Below are positions 1 through 5,271 of a stretch of DNA of 5,271 nt, in pieces. Origin of the DNA: Planctomycetales bacterium (GTDB lineage: Bacteria; Planctomycetota; Planctomycetia; Pirellulales; UBA7805); assembly GCA_011772275.1 (NCBI GenBank), contig WVZU01000167.1:2568-7838 (forward strand), written 5' to 3'. The first letter of the stretch is position 1, and each line of letters begins with the position of its first letter. Under the pieces are notes generated by a model, which did no database searches, was not told the DNA's origin, and was given only the letters and a program-made list of their open reading frames with translations. The position numbers and the translations under genes are program-made.

Positions 1-764
1 GGCTGAGTGCGCAGGGTAACCGCGTGAAAATATCGCTTGGGCTCGAGTCCCGGCTTGAGCGTCACGGTGATGGCGTAGCCACATTTGGCGATCTCGTTAG
101 GGGTGTCGGCGTCCCCGTGCTGGTCTTGCAGTTCCTCCTTGTCCAACGGGCGGTAGTTGATCTGCAGGTGCTGTTTGGCTTCAGACTCCTGGCCGGCGAC
201 TTCCACGATTTCGACCGCCGGGTGAGTGTAAAAGTAAAGCTGCGTTTCCAGCTCGCGTGTGTCGTGCTGTGCGACGGGATTGAACTGCAACGCGACATCA
301 GCAAAGCGATGTTCGGGCAGCAGATTTCCTTCCACGCGGAGGACAATTTCTGGATGGGTGGGGTCGTTGGTGCCGATCCTTGCCGTCTGGGAAAATTTCT
401 TCTTCCGCCAGCTGACCGAAGTCTTCCACGAGACGGTAATTTCCGCCGACTCACCCGGCGGGATCACCGTCCGCGACAGCTCGCTGATCGTGCATTTGCA
501 GCTGGTCTTTTTCTTGGCAATCTTCAGGTCGGCGGTGCCATGGTTTTCGATCAGAAAGCGGTGTTCGCCCTCTTCGTACAGCAGCATGGTGCCGAAATCA
601 TGAACCGGGTTGTTGACGAACGCCTTGGCCACCGGACCGGTCGGCACCGCGGGACGGTCCAGCACCGGCAAATCGGTCGAAAGGCCAAATTCCGCCACGG
701 TGGTAGCATAGCCAAGCCCCACACCAACCAGCACAGCGATTAGGACAGTTGTCACCAGCCTCAT
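1..764 (-). CDS. DUF1573 domain protein, exported or membrane-anchored (3' end outside window)
   Basis: An uninterrupted minus-strand frame starts with ATG at 764-762 and reads 254 codons to the left edge without a stop, so the C-terminus is missing. Residues 1-20 (MRLVTTVLIAVLVGVGLGYA) form a signal peptide or N-terminal anchor, placing the rest outside the cytoplasm. Residues about 50-147 match DUF1573, an Ig-like ASH-type fold: HDFGTM (55-60), a hydrophobic strand ending in ENHGTADL, the CxC motif TSCKCT (C89, C91), PPGESAEITVSWKT, and TNDPTHPEIVLRVEG. Residues 148-254 may be a second beta-rich domain. The start is favoured because the anchor begins there; a GGGAGA element lies 13 nt upstream, rather far for a ribosome site. 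The gene follows the polymerase/ligase gene by 71 nt and has its own candidate promoter. The family's molecular function is unknown; a structural or binding role in the envelope is inference. Family identification is strong. Confidence 0.88.
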   Translation of the reverse strand, partial: MRLVTTVLIAVLVGVGLGYATTVAEFGLSTDLPVLDRPAVPTGPVAKAFVNNPVHDFGTMLLYEEGEHRFLIENHGTADLKIAKKKTSCKCTISELSRTVIPPGESAEITVSWKTSVSWRKKKFSQTARIGTNDPTHPEIVLRVEGNLLPEHRFADVALQFNPVAQHDTRELETQLYFYTHPAVEIVEVAGQESEAKQHLQINYRPLDKEELQDQHGDADTPNEIAKCGYAITVTLKPGLEPKRYFHAVTLRTQ

Positions 765-809
765 GGCGTTGCCTGTTTCTCCCAGATTGCCTGCCCCAGG
801 CCATAGTTT

Positions 810-839
810 ATTGTATCGGCCCTGCGTCAGCAGCGTCAA
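810..839 (-). promoter_or_regulatory. Candidate sigma70-type promoter for the DUF1573 gene
   Basis: On the minus strand a -35 box TTGACG (839-834) is separated by 18 nt from a -10 box TACAAT (815-810). Both boxes match the bacterial housekeeping consensus at five of six positions. The -35 box overlaps the stop codon of the upstream polymerase/ligase gene. A start near position 803 would give a leader of about 40 nt before the ATG at 764. This suggests separate transcription of the DUF1573 gene, without excluding read-through, since no terminator is visible in the 71-nt gap. Motif match only. Confidence 0.45.
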
Positions 840-3034
840 TTCGCAAGTACTCGGGTCATCAACTCCGCCGGGCTCGTTTGCCAGACATCAGGTTGCGGGT
901 CGGCGATCTTCAGCAGCGGGTTGTCCAGGCGTTGGTCAGGGTGTGGATTTTGTTGGTCCAAGTTCAATGCGCGGGTTGCCGCAAGGCGGGCCGGATCGCG
1001 GTTACCGGCCAAGTGATGCGCCCAGGCCAGGTGGGCATGCAGCAGGCTGCTGTGCGGATAGCGTTCCACGGCTGCTTGGTAATAGCGGATTGCCTCCCGC
1101 AAATCCGGCTGTTCTCCGCTGGTCCGATAGAAACGCAGATACAGGTGACCCAGCTCGCGGCGGATCTGGCTGGAGTGTGGGGCATTTTCCAGCCAGGCCT
1201 TTACCTGCCGATCCAGCTGAGCGCGGAGCGTGCTGTGCGGCTGGTCCGTCCCGATCTCCCGCCGCACCAGCCAGTTTTGCGCCAGGTCGAAAACGAGACG
1301 GCGCCGCGGTTGTGTGGCGAGCGGGTCAAGGTTGGCGGCGTCCTGCAACTTTTGGGTTGTCAGCGGGGGATCTGCTTGCGAGGCAAACCGATCGGCGGCG
1401 GACAGGGCAGATTGGGATTGTACGACCGGGCTGTAGGCGGTCCACTGGCAGGCGAGGATCGCGACCAGGACGGTCGCCGTGGCGGCCAGGGCCAGGGATC
1501 GGGAAACCTGCAGCGTGTGCCCAGGCCGTTCGGTCAGGTTCAAGCCCAGCGCCATCAGCAGCCACAGGCTACCGGCCAGGCCCGGGTTGCCGATCCCGCC
1601 GGACGCGGACAAGTGCAGGCACAATACGGCAAAGCCGATCAGGGGCAAGAGGGCGGGAAAGGTTCCGATCGTGATCCACCGCCACAATAAGGCAAAGCAG
1701 GCCGCTGCCGGCAGGAGGATCCTGCCCAGCACGCCCCAGGTGATCGCCGATTCGATCACCGGCCCGTAGGCAGTAGCCAGGACGGCCACCAGCGCAAATC
1801 CTGCCAACCCGCCGACGGCGATGGTGCGGGCGTCGGTCGCTGCCGCTGTAGGTTCGTGCTTGGATCCTGCCTGCCGGAGGACACGGACAAGGAAGCAAGC
1901 GAGCGTCAGTAACAGGGCCAACATGGCGGGCGTCCCGGCGGTTGCCCAGACTTCCAGGAGAAAATTGTGGGGATCGCCAACCTCTTCGTAGGCTGCCGGC
2001 AACTTGTAGGCCGTGTAGAGGTCGCCAAAATTGCCGGGGCCGCCCCCCAGCCCTGGGTGGTCCTTGATCAACGCCAGCGACGCTTGCCAATACTGCCAGC
2101 GATAGGCCAGCGACTTTCTGGCGGCCGACGCGCTGGCATGGTCCCATTGCAGCAGAGCGACGGCTGTGGCGATCAGCAGGAGGAAGAGGAATCCCGCGAT
2201 CCGGGCGGCGCGGGCCGTATTTGGGGGCTGGCCACACCGGGTCGCGGCCAGCAGCAGGACGCCGGCGATGGCGGCCAGGTAGCCGGTGCGGCTGTGGGTC
2301 AAAATCAGGGTGACCCCCACCCCGCTGATCAGGAGGACCACCGCGTACCATGCCGCGGACGAAAGCGTTTTGTCGCGCCGGGCGGCACCCAGCACGCCCA
2401 GAGCCACCACCAGCCAGGTGGTCAGGTAACCGGCCAGCGAGTTGGCCAGCGAGAAGGTGGCGTAGGGCTGCGGGCTGTACAGCCGGTCCTCGAACTGTTT
2501 CTTTGCCAGGCGATCGACGTGGGCTGTCGGGCCCAGCCCAAACGCCTGACGCAGCTCGGCTTCCGGATCCTGTTCGTACTTCCGCCGCATTTCCGGGAAA
2601 TCCTTGGCGACCTGGTAGCCTCCCAAACCTGCCAGGCCGGCGCTCAGCCCGATCATGACGGCGGTCAGGGCGCGACAGGCTTGTGACGAGCCAGCAAGTT
2701 GTCGGACCAGAAAAAAACCACCGCCCAGGCCCACCCAGGTCCAGAGCACGTTCCATGCTGGCCGCGGGGCGCCTGTCCGCAGGGCGACCAAGCCAGCCAC
2801 CGTGTGCCAGAGGATCAAGCCAAAAAATGCCAGGTCGGTGATCCCCAGCCGCAGGGGGCCTGCGGTGGCAAACAGCGTGGTGACCAGATAGACCAGCAGC
2901 AGCAGCAGCCAAAGCATGACGTGTGGCAGAGCGGCGCCCTGGGCGGGCGTGACCGTATCGGCCGGCAGCAGGACCTGGGCGACCAGCAGGGCGGCCAGCG
3001 CGGCCAGCAACCACGATTTCCAATCTCGCTTCAT
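836..3034 (-). CDS. O-antigen ligase/polymerase family membrane protein (Wzy_C/WaaL type) with TPR-like C-terminus
   Basis: A 732-residue polytopic protein with roughly 13-15 hydrophobic segments between residues 8 and 532, including 37-57, 66-84, 195-218, 229-246, 251-265, 278-296, 362-386, 404-424 and 512-532. The family signature is clear: THSRTGYLA (246-254), then the large loop with R312, IKDHPGLGGGPGNF (323-336) and GDPHNFLLE (353-361), where H356 sits in the conserved HN position of WaaL/Wzy proteins. Such enzymes use undecaprenyl-diphosphate-linked glycans at the outer face of the inner membrane, to polymerise them (Wzy) or transfer them to lipid A or protein (WaaL, PglL). Sequence alone does not separate these options. 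After the last membrane segment, about 200 soluble residues follow; 625-692 resembles two TPR-type helical hairpins. The ATG overlaps the upstream stop codon as ATGA, indicating translational coupling. The protein is longer than simple family members (about 400-450 residues) because of the soluble tail. Confidence 0.9.
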   Translation of the reverse strand: MKRDWKSWLLAALAALLVAQVLLPADTVTPAQGAALPHVMLWLLLLLVYLVTTLFATAGPLRLGITDLAFFGLILWHTVAGLVALRTGAPRPAWNVLWTWVGLGGGFFLVRQLAGSSQACRALTAVMIGLSAGLAGLGGYQVAKDFPEMRRKYEQDPEAELRQAFGLGPTAHVDRLAKKQFEDRLYSPQPYATFSLANSLAGYLTTWLVVALGVLGAARRDKTLSSAAWYAVVLLISGVGVTLILTHSRTGYLAAIAGVLLLAATRCGQPPNTARAARIAGFLFLLLIATAVALLQWDHASASAARKSLAYRWQYWQASLALIKDHPGLGGGPGNFGDLYTAYKLPAAYEEVGDPHNFLLEVWATAGTPAMLALLLTLACFLVRVLRQAGSKHEPTAAATDARTIAVGGLAGFALVAVLATAYGPVIESAITWGVLGRILLPAAACFALLWRWITIGTFPALLPLIGFAVLCLHLSASGGIGNPGLAGSLWLLMALGLNLTERPGHTLQVSRSLALAATATVLVAILACQWTAYSPVVQSQSALSAADRFASQADPPLTTQKLQDAANLDPLATQPRRRLVFDLAQNWLVRREIGTDQPHSTLRAQLDRQVKAWLENAPHSSQIRRELGHLYLRFYRTSGEQPDLREAIRYYQAAVERYPHSSLLHAHLAWAHHLAGNRDPARLAATRALNLDQQNPHPDQRLDNPLLKIADPQPDVWQTSPAELMTRVLAN

Positions 3035-4233
3035 CGCCTTGTGGAATCGCTTCCCGCCACCGCCGACGTTCGGCGCTTGCGCGCCGTCAATTCGACGGTC
3101 GCGATGGCAAACAGCACGGCCGCGACCAGCAACAGGATCAGCACGGCCCCGCGGGTGCTCGTCCTGTGGAGGAAGAAAGCGCCCATGCCGCAGACTGCCG
3201 TGGCCGCGTAAATTGTCAGGACCGCTTGACGCTTGCTCAGCCCCAGGTCGACCAGGCGGTGAGAGATATGGTTGCGGTCGGCGTGAAACGGACTGCGTCC
3301 TTCACGCCAGCGAATCCAGACCACGGTGACCGTGTCGTAAAGGGGCACGGCCAAAACGCACAACGGTGCCAGAATCGCGTGTGGTGGCAATCCCTCGCCG
3401 GCAAATGTCGCTGAAATCGTGATCGTTCCCAGGCAAAAGCCAATCAAATAACTGCCTGCATCGCCCATGAAGAGTCGAGCGGGTGGGCAGTTATGCCACA
3501 GGAATCCCAACAGCGCGCCGACCAAGACCAACAAGAAACCGCCGACAAAAAGTTGGGGACCTTTGGTGATCGGATCGGGAGCGGAGAGGATCACCGCCGC
3601 CAGCAGAGTTGCCGCAATCGCCGCCACGCCCGCCGAAAGGCCGTCCATGTTGTCCAGCATATTGAAGGTGTTGACCAGCCCCACAATCCACAGCACGCTT
3701 AGCGCACCGGTGACCACCGGCACCTCGATAAACAGGCTCAGCCGCCAGCCTTGCCAGACCATGAACCCCGCCACCACGGTTTGGATGCCCATCCGCAACC
3801 GCCAGTCCAGTCCAAAACGGTCGTCTGCCAGGCCCAGGATCATCATCACGGTCGCCGCTGCCAGTAACAGCCACAGATGCGGTAACTGCCGCAACAGACC
3901 TTGGATGTGGGGCTGAACGAACTGACCCCAAGCCGTCCCCTGCAGGGGCGGGTAAAGGTCTGGCGGGATAGCCTCCACCGAGTCCGGAGACATTCCGAAG
4001 GATCTTTGCATCCTATCGATCGAGCTGACGGCAATCTGCAGGCCCAGGAAGGCGGCCATCATGCCCGCCCAGATGGCCAGGCCGCCGCTGGTCGCGACCG
4101 CCAAATTGTGGTCTTTGCGCTGGCTGGGACGGTCCAGCAAACCCCACCGGGACGCGTAACGCCGAATCAGGTAACCCACGGCCAGGCTGATCAGCAGCCC
4201 AGGTACGATGCTGCCCAGGACAAGCCAGATCAC
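3031..4233 (-). CDS. Polyprenyl-phosphate sugar-1-phosphate transferase, WecA/TagO/MraY superfamily (glycosyltransferase family 4)
   Basis: This 400-residue inner-membrane enzyme should transfer a sugar-1-phosphate (often GlcNAc-1-P) from a UDP-sugar to undecaprenyl phosphate, the first step of lipid-linked glycan synthesis. Family motifs appear in order: DRPSQRKDHNLAVATSGG (34-51), the aspartate pair GLADDRFG (D137, D138), NTFNMLDNMDGLSAG (188-202, with N191, D194, D197), LFMGDAGSYLIGF (D258), and PLYDTVTVVWIRWREGRSPF followed by HADRNHISHRL (D300; H317, H322, H325), like the WecA histidine loop. About ten or eleven hydrophobic segments are visible. The start is GTG, overlapping the preceding stop as GTGA, with AAAGGGA 8 nt upstream. 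An extra loop of about 50 residues (68-117) between the second and third membrane segments makes the protein longer than many relatives. The basic C-terminus (ARKRR) suggests a cytoplasmic end. Which sugar is used cannot be told; MraY proper is less likely because no peptidoglycan genes flank it. Confidence 0.93.
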   Translation of the reverse strand: MIWLVLGSIVPGLLISLAVGYLIRRYASRWGLLDRPSQRKDHNLAVATSGGLAIWAGMMAAFLGLQIAVSSIDRMQRSFGMSPDSVEAIPPDLYPPLQGTAWGQFVQPHIQGLLRQLPHLWLLLAAATVMMILGLADDRFGLDWRLRMGIQTVVAGFMVWQGWRLSLFIEVPVVTGALSVLWIVGLVNTFNMLDNMDGLSAGVAAIAATLLAAVILSAPDPITKGPQLFVGGFLLVLVGALLGFLWHNCPPARLFMGDAGSYLIGFCLGTITISATFAGEGLPPHAILAPLCVLAVPLYDTVTVVWIRWREGRSPFHADRNHISHRLVDLGLSKRQAVLTIYAATAVCGMGAFFLHRTSTRGAVLILLLVAAVLFAIATVELTARKRRTSAVAGSDSTRR

Positions 4234-4778
4234 GCCGGGGGTCCCTTTGCAAGTTTGCTTTTTAAAAAATCACGACAGCCGGAAAAGAAGTGCTGATAAT
4301 CTTCGCGCCGGTAGTCCGGATAGGTCCAATCGCGATGCCACCATCGCTTGTCTTTATAATACAACGTAATCTCAGCGTAGATCCCGTCGCTCAAATAGAT
4401 ACGATGGGCATGGTCCTTGGTCGAGGCCAGTACGAGTTTGCCCAGGGTGAGATAGCCGGGGTCCAGATTCAGAGGGCGCGGTTCGGCCCGCCCCGCCTCC
4501 GCGGCATAAGCGGCCTCCCAGGTGTTGGTCTGCCGCTTGATGGCGGGCAGCCGCGCAGGGTCGATCAAGGTTTCCAGGGCGAAAAACTGCTTGCGCAGAT
4601 CGCTGCCCATCGTCGCCTGGTAGTAGTCTGTCTCGGTAAACAGAAACCGCGGACTTTCCAACGCAGAGCTGCCCCAGGCAGCCGCGGCTCGGCTCAATGA
4701 CCAGGAAAAGGCCGACTCGTGCCGGCTGGTGACCGCCACGATCAGCAAAGCGGCTGCGGGAGTTGAGATTTGGCCCAT
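4230..4778 (-). CDS. DUF4416 family protein of unknown function
   Basis: A soluble 182-residue protein with no signal peptide or membrane segment. It follows the DUF4416 pattern along its length: ESPRFLFTETDYYQATMG (41-58), ALETLIDPARLPAIKRQTN (67-85), LNLDPGYLTLGKLVLASTKD (103-122), HAHRIYLSDGIYAEITLYY (123-141), and WTYPDYRREDYQHFF (151-165). Family members are about 170-185 residues and usually begin MGxxxxP followed by a hydrophobic strand. The ATG at 4778-4776 gives exactly this (MGQISTPAAALLIVAV), so it is preferred over the open frame extending up to 4988, whose extra residues are arginine- and cysteine-rich and unlike the family. No strong ribosome site precedes it. The stop overlaps the next gene's start (GTGA), making it the first gene of a three-gene set for lipid-linked glycan synthesis. 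Function is unknown; a cytoplasmic role linked to that pathway is inference from context only. Confidence 0.88.
   Translation of the reverse strand: MGQISTPAAALLIVAVTSRHESAFSWSLSRAAAAWGSSALESPRFLFTETDYYQATMGSDLRKQFFALETLIDPARLPAIKRQTNTWEAAYAAEAGRAEPRPLNLDPGYLTLGKLVLASTKDHAHRIYLSDGIYAEITLYYKDKRWWHRDWTYPDYRREDYQHFFSGCRDFLKSKLAKGPPA
4242..4248 (-). promoter_or_regulatory. Ribosome binding site for the sugar-1-phosphate transferase
   Basis: The minus strand reads AAAGGGA 8 nt before the GTG start at 4233-4231, inside the last codons of the DUF4416 gene. It supports the GTG start and shows that translation of the second gene can begin independently while still being coupled to the first through the GTGA overlap. 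Confidence 0.6.
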
Positions 4779-4934
4779 CACTTCTATTGCCTTGGCAGGT
4801 GCAACCTCCCGCGTTCGACAAGTGGATACCCGCAAACCACGCCAGCAAAAACCGCTTGCCAGCCGCGGCGACAATCCACTCCTTTCCATAGCACAAAACC
4901 TTTTTACTTTAGCGGTCCCCTGCCGATTGCTGAA

Positions 4935-4951
4935 GATCGCTGCCAGCGATC
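4935..4951. promoter_or_regulatory. Perfect 17-bp palindrome, candidate operator
   Basis: The sequence GATCGCTG-C-CAGCGATC has two perfect 8-nt inverted arms around one central base. It lies 157 nt upstream of the DUF4416 start codon, in noncoding DNA. Size and symmetry suit a dimeric transcription factor, so an operator controlling the glycan operon is plausible. With only a 1-nt centre it cannot form a good RNA hairpin unless a few base pairs open, so a DNA-binding role is favoured over a terminator. No regulator is identified. Confidence 0.35.
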
Positions 4952-5010
4952 CCGGTCGGTCCCGTCTGCAGGGCGAGGTTATCCGCATCCATCGCCGACG
5001 TCGCCACCCT

Positions 5011-5031
5011 GCTGGGAGGATGCTCCCCAGC
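5011..5031. repeat. Short bulged hairpin
   Basis: GCTGGGAG (5011-5018) pairs with CT plus CCCAGC (5023-5031, one bulged C at 5025) around a GATG loop. No T-run follows on either strand, so it is not a standard intrinsic terminator. It could be leader-RNA structure if the operon transcript begins further right, or may be chance in GC-rich DNA. Confidence 0.3.
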
Positions 5032-5121
5032 CTGTACGGCCAGCCGCCGCCGGCCAGCTACAGCCCATCCTCGGCGGTGACAGGCTCTGCACTGCAAACC
5101 ATCAAAGGCTGCGCCAGGTAC

Positions 5122-5207
5122 GCGGATTTTTTGAACATGAGGTAACCGAGCAAACAGAGGATGGTCGTGCCGTCGGTTGACTCGGTTTGCTCTTGTTCAA
5201 AATCCGC
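5122..5207. repeat. 86-bp imperfect inverted repeat (REP/MITE-like hairpin)
   Basis: The left arm (5122-5150) and right arm (5181-5207) are near reverse complements. GCGGATTTT (5122-5130) pairs with 5199-5207, GAACA (5133-5137) with 5194-5198, GAG (5139-5141) with 5190-5192 region, and AACCGAG (5144-5150) with CTCGGTT (5181-5187); a TT bulge and a few mismatches interrupt them. About 30 nt form the loop. No transposase frame, paired flanking duplication or T-tract is evident. The layout suits a small non-autonomous element or an intergenic REP-type repeat; a bidirectional structured RNA element is an alternative. Copy number elsewhere in the genome is unknown. Confidence 0.6.
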
Positions 5208-5218
5208 ATGTTTTGGAT

Positions 5219-5233
5219 GCGGCCGAAGGCCGC
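5219..5233. repeat. GC-rich 6-bp hairpin with GAA loop
   Basis: GCGGCC (5219-5224) and GGCCGC (5228-5233) are perfect inverted copies around GAA. The hairpin sits 11 nt to the right of the longer inverted repeat and may belong to the same element. The following plus-strand sequence is only moderately T-rich and the minus-strand side has no T-run, so a classical terminator is not supported. Confidence 0.45.
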
Positions 5234-5271
5234 GCTGTGTGGTTCCGTCTTTGTTCTGGGGCCAGCCTTGA

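Larger units (their letters stand above)
4779..5271. other. Intergenic/regulatory region upstream of the DUF4416 operon
   Basis: No frame here on either strand reads like a conserved protein. The stretch is rich in structure: a perfect palindrome at 4935-4951, a bulged hairpin at 5011-5031, a 7-nt direct repeat GGCCAGC at 5038-5044 and 5052-5058, a long inverted repeat at 5122-5207 and a GC hairpin at 5219-5233. It must supply the promoter of the minus-strand operon unless transcription enters from beyond the right edge, but I could not find a convincing -35/-10 pair. A purine-rich AAAGGAG (minus strand, 4885-4879) looks like a ribosome site but is followed only by a TTG at 4 nt. At the far right a plus-strand ATG (5217) opens a short frame leaving the window. 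Confidence 0.6.

Noticed and set aside
24..743. Plus-strand open frame of 239 codons at the left end
   Set aside because: It lies antisense to the DUF1573 coding frame, which has clear family motifs across the same bases. Its own product matches no family I recognise.
749..1690. Long plus-strand open frames (up to 313 codons) opposite the ligase/polymerase gene
   Set aside because: Their glutamine-, arginine- and proline-rich products lack any motif and are the expected antisense shadow of GC-rich coding DNA.
1569..3023. 484-codon minus-strand open frame inside the ligase/polymerase gene
   Set aside because: It is an alternate frame of the same strand with a low-complexity Gly/Arg/Pro product, while the other frame shows the full Wzy/WaaL signature and membrane pattern.
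4372..4896. Minus-strand frame of 174 codons whose N-terminus looks faintly like a signal peptide
   Set aside because: It overlaps the DUF4416 frame, which has strong family motifs; the downstream part is Gly/Arg-rich shadow sequence. The signal-like start is probably chance.
4779..4988. N-terminal extension of the DUF4416 protein by 70 residues to the ATG at 4988
   Set aside because: The extension is Arg/Cys-rich, unlike the family, and the internal start at 4778 reproduces the usual family N-terminus and length.
4770..5180. Plus-strand open frames across the intergenic region (137-138 codons)
   Set aside because: Ser/Arg/Pro-rich products without motifs, overlapping the DUF4416 start and the inverted repeat; no ribosome site.
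5122..5207. CRISPR repeat or insertion sequence
   Set aside because: Only one inverted pair is present, with no spaced direct repeats and no transposase frame.
5219..5233. Intrinsic terminator
   Set aside because: The hairpin is perfect, but no T-run follows on either strand.
5058..5270. Minus-strand frame open from the right edge to a TAG at 5060-5058 (about 70 codons)
   Set aside because: It reads straight through both arms and the loop of the inverted repeat and shows no recognisable domain. It could be the tail of an upstream gene, but the repeat makes this unlikely.

Overview
This window looks like a piece of a planctomycete chromosome (Planctomycetota, possibly the Pirellulales group). 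That is an inference from GC-rich coding sequence, a DUF1573 protein of the planctomycete type (signal anchor plus a TSCKCT motif), a DUF4416 gene, and an intergenic hairpin repeat. No rRNA or other marker gene is present to confirm it.

All supported genes lie on the minus strand, so the biological order runs right to left. Bases 4779-5271 are about 490 nt without a convincing gene. They hold a perfect 17-bp palindrome (4935-4951), a bulged hairpin (5011-5031), an 86-bp imperfect inverted repeat (5122-5207) and a short GC-rich hairpin (5219-5233). Next come three genes overlapping by 4 nt at each junction: a DUF4416 protein of unknown function (4230-4778), a polytopic polyprenyl-phosphate sugar-1-phosphate transferase of the WecA/TagO/MraY superfamily (3031-4233), and a 732-residue Wzy/WaaL-type O-antigen polymerase or ligase with a TPR-like soluble C-terminus (836-3034). 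After a 71-nt gap with a plausible sigma70-type promoter comes a DUF1573 exported or membrane-anchored protein, whose 3' end runs off the left edge (1-764).

The two membrane enzymes fit opposite ends of a lipid-linked glycan pathway: one loads the first sugar phosphate onto the undecaprenyl-type carrier, the other polymerises or transfers the finished glycan outside the membrane. The tight overlaps suggest translational coupling of the DUF4416 gene with them, a context clue to its unknown role. Flippase and extending glycosyltransferases are not in the window. The DUF1573 gene may be a separate transcription unit.

I found no CRISPR array, tRNA, rRNA, transposase or clear new multi-gene system. 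The most interesting points are the DUF4416 coupling, the upstream palindrome and the 86-bp hairpin repeat.
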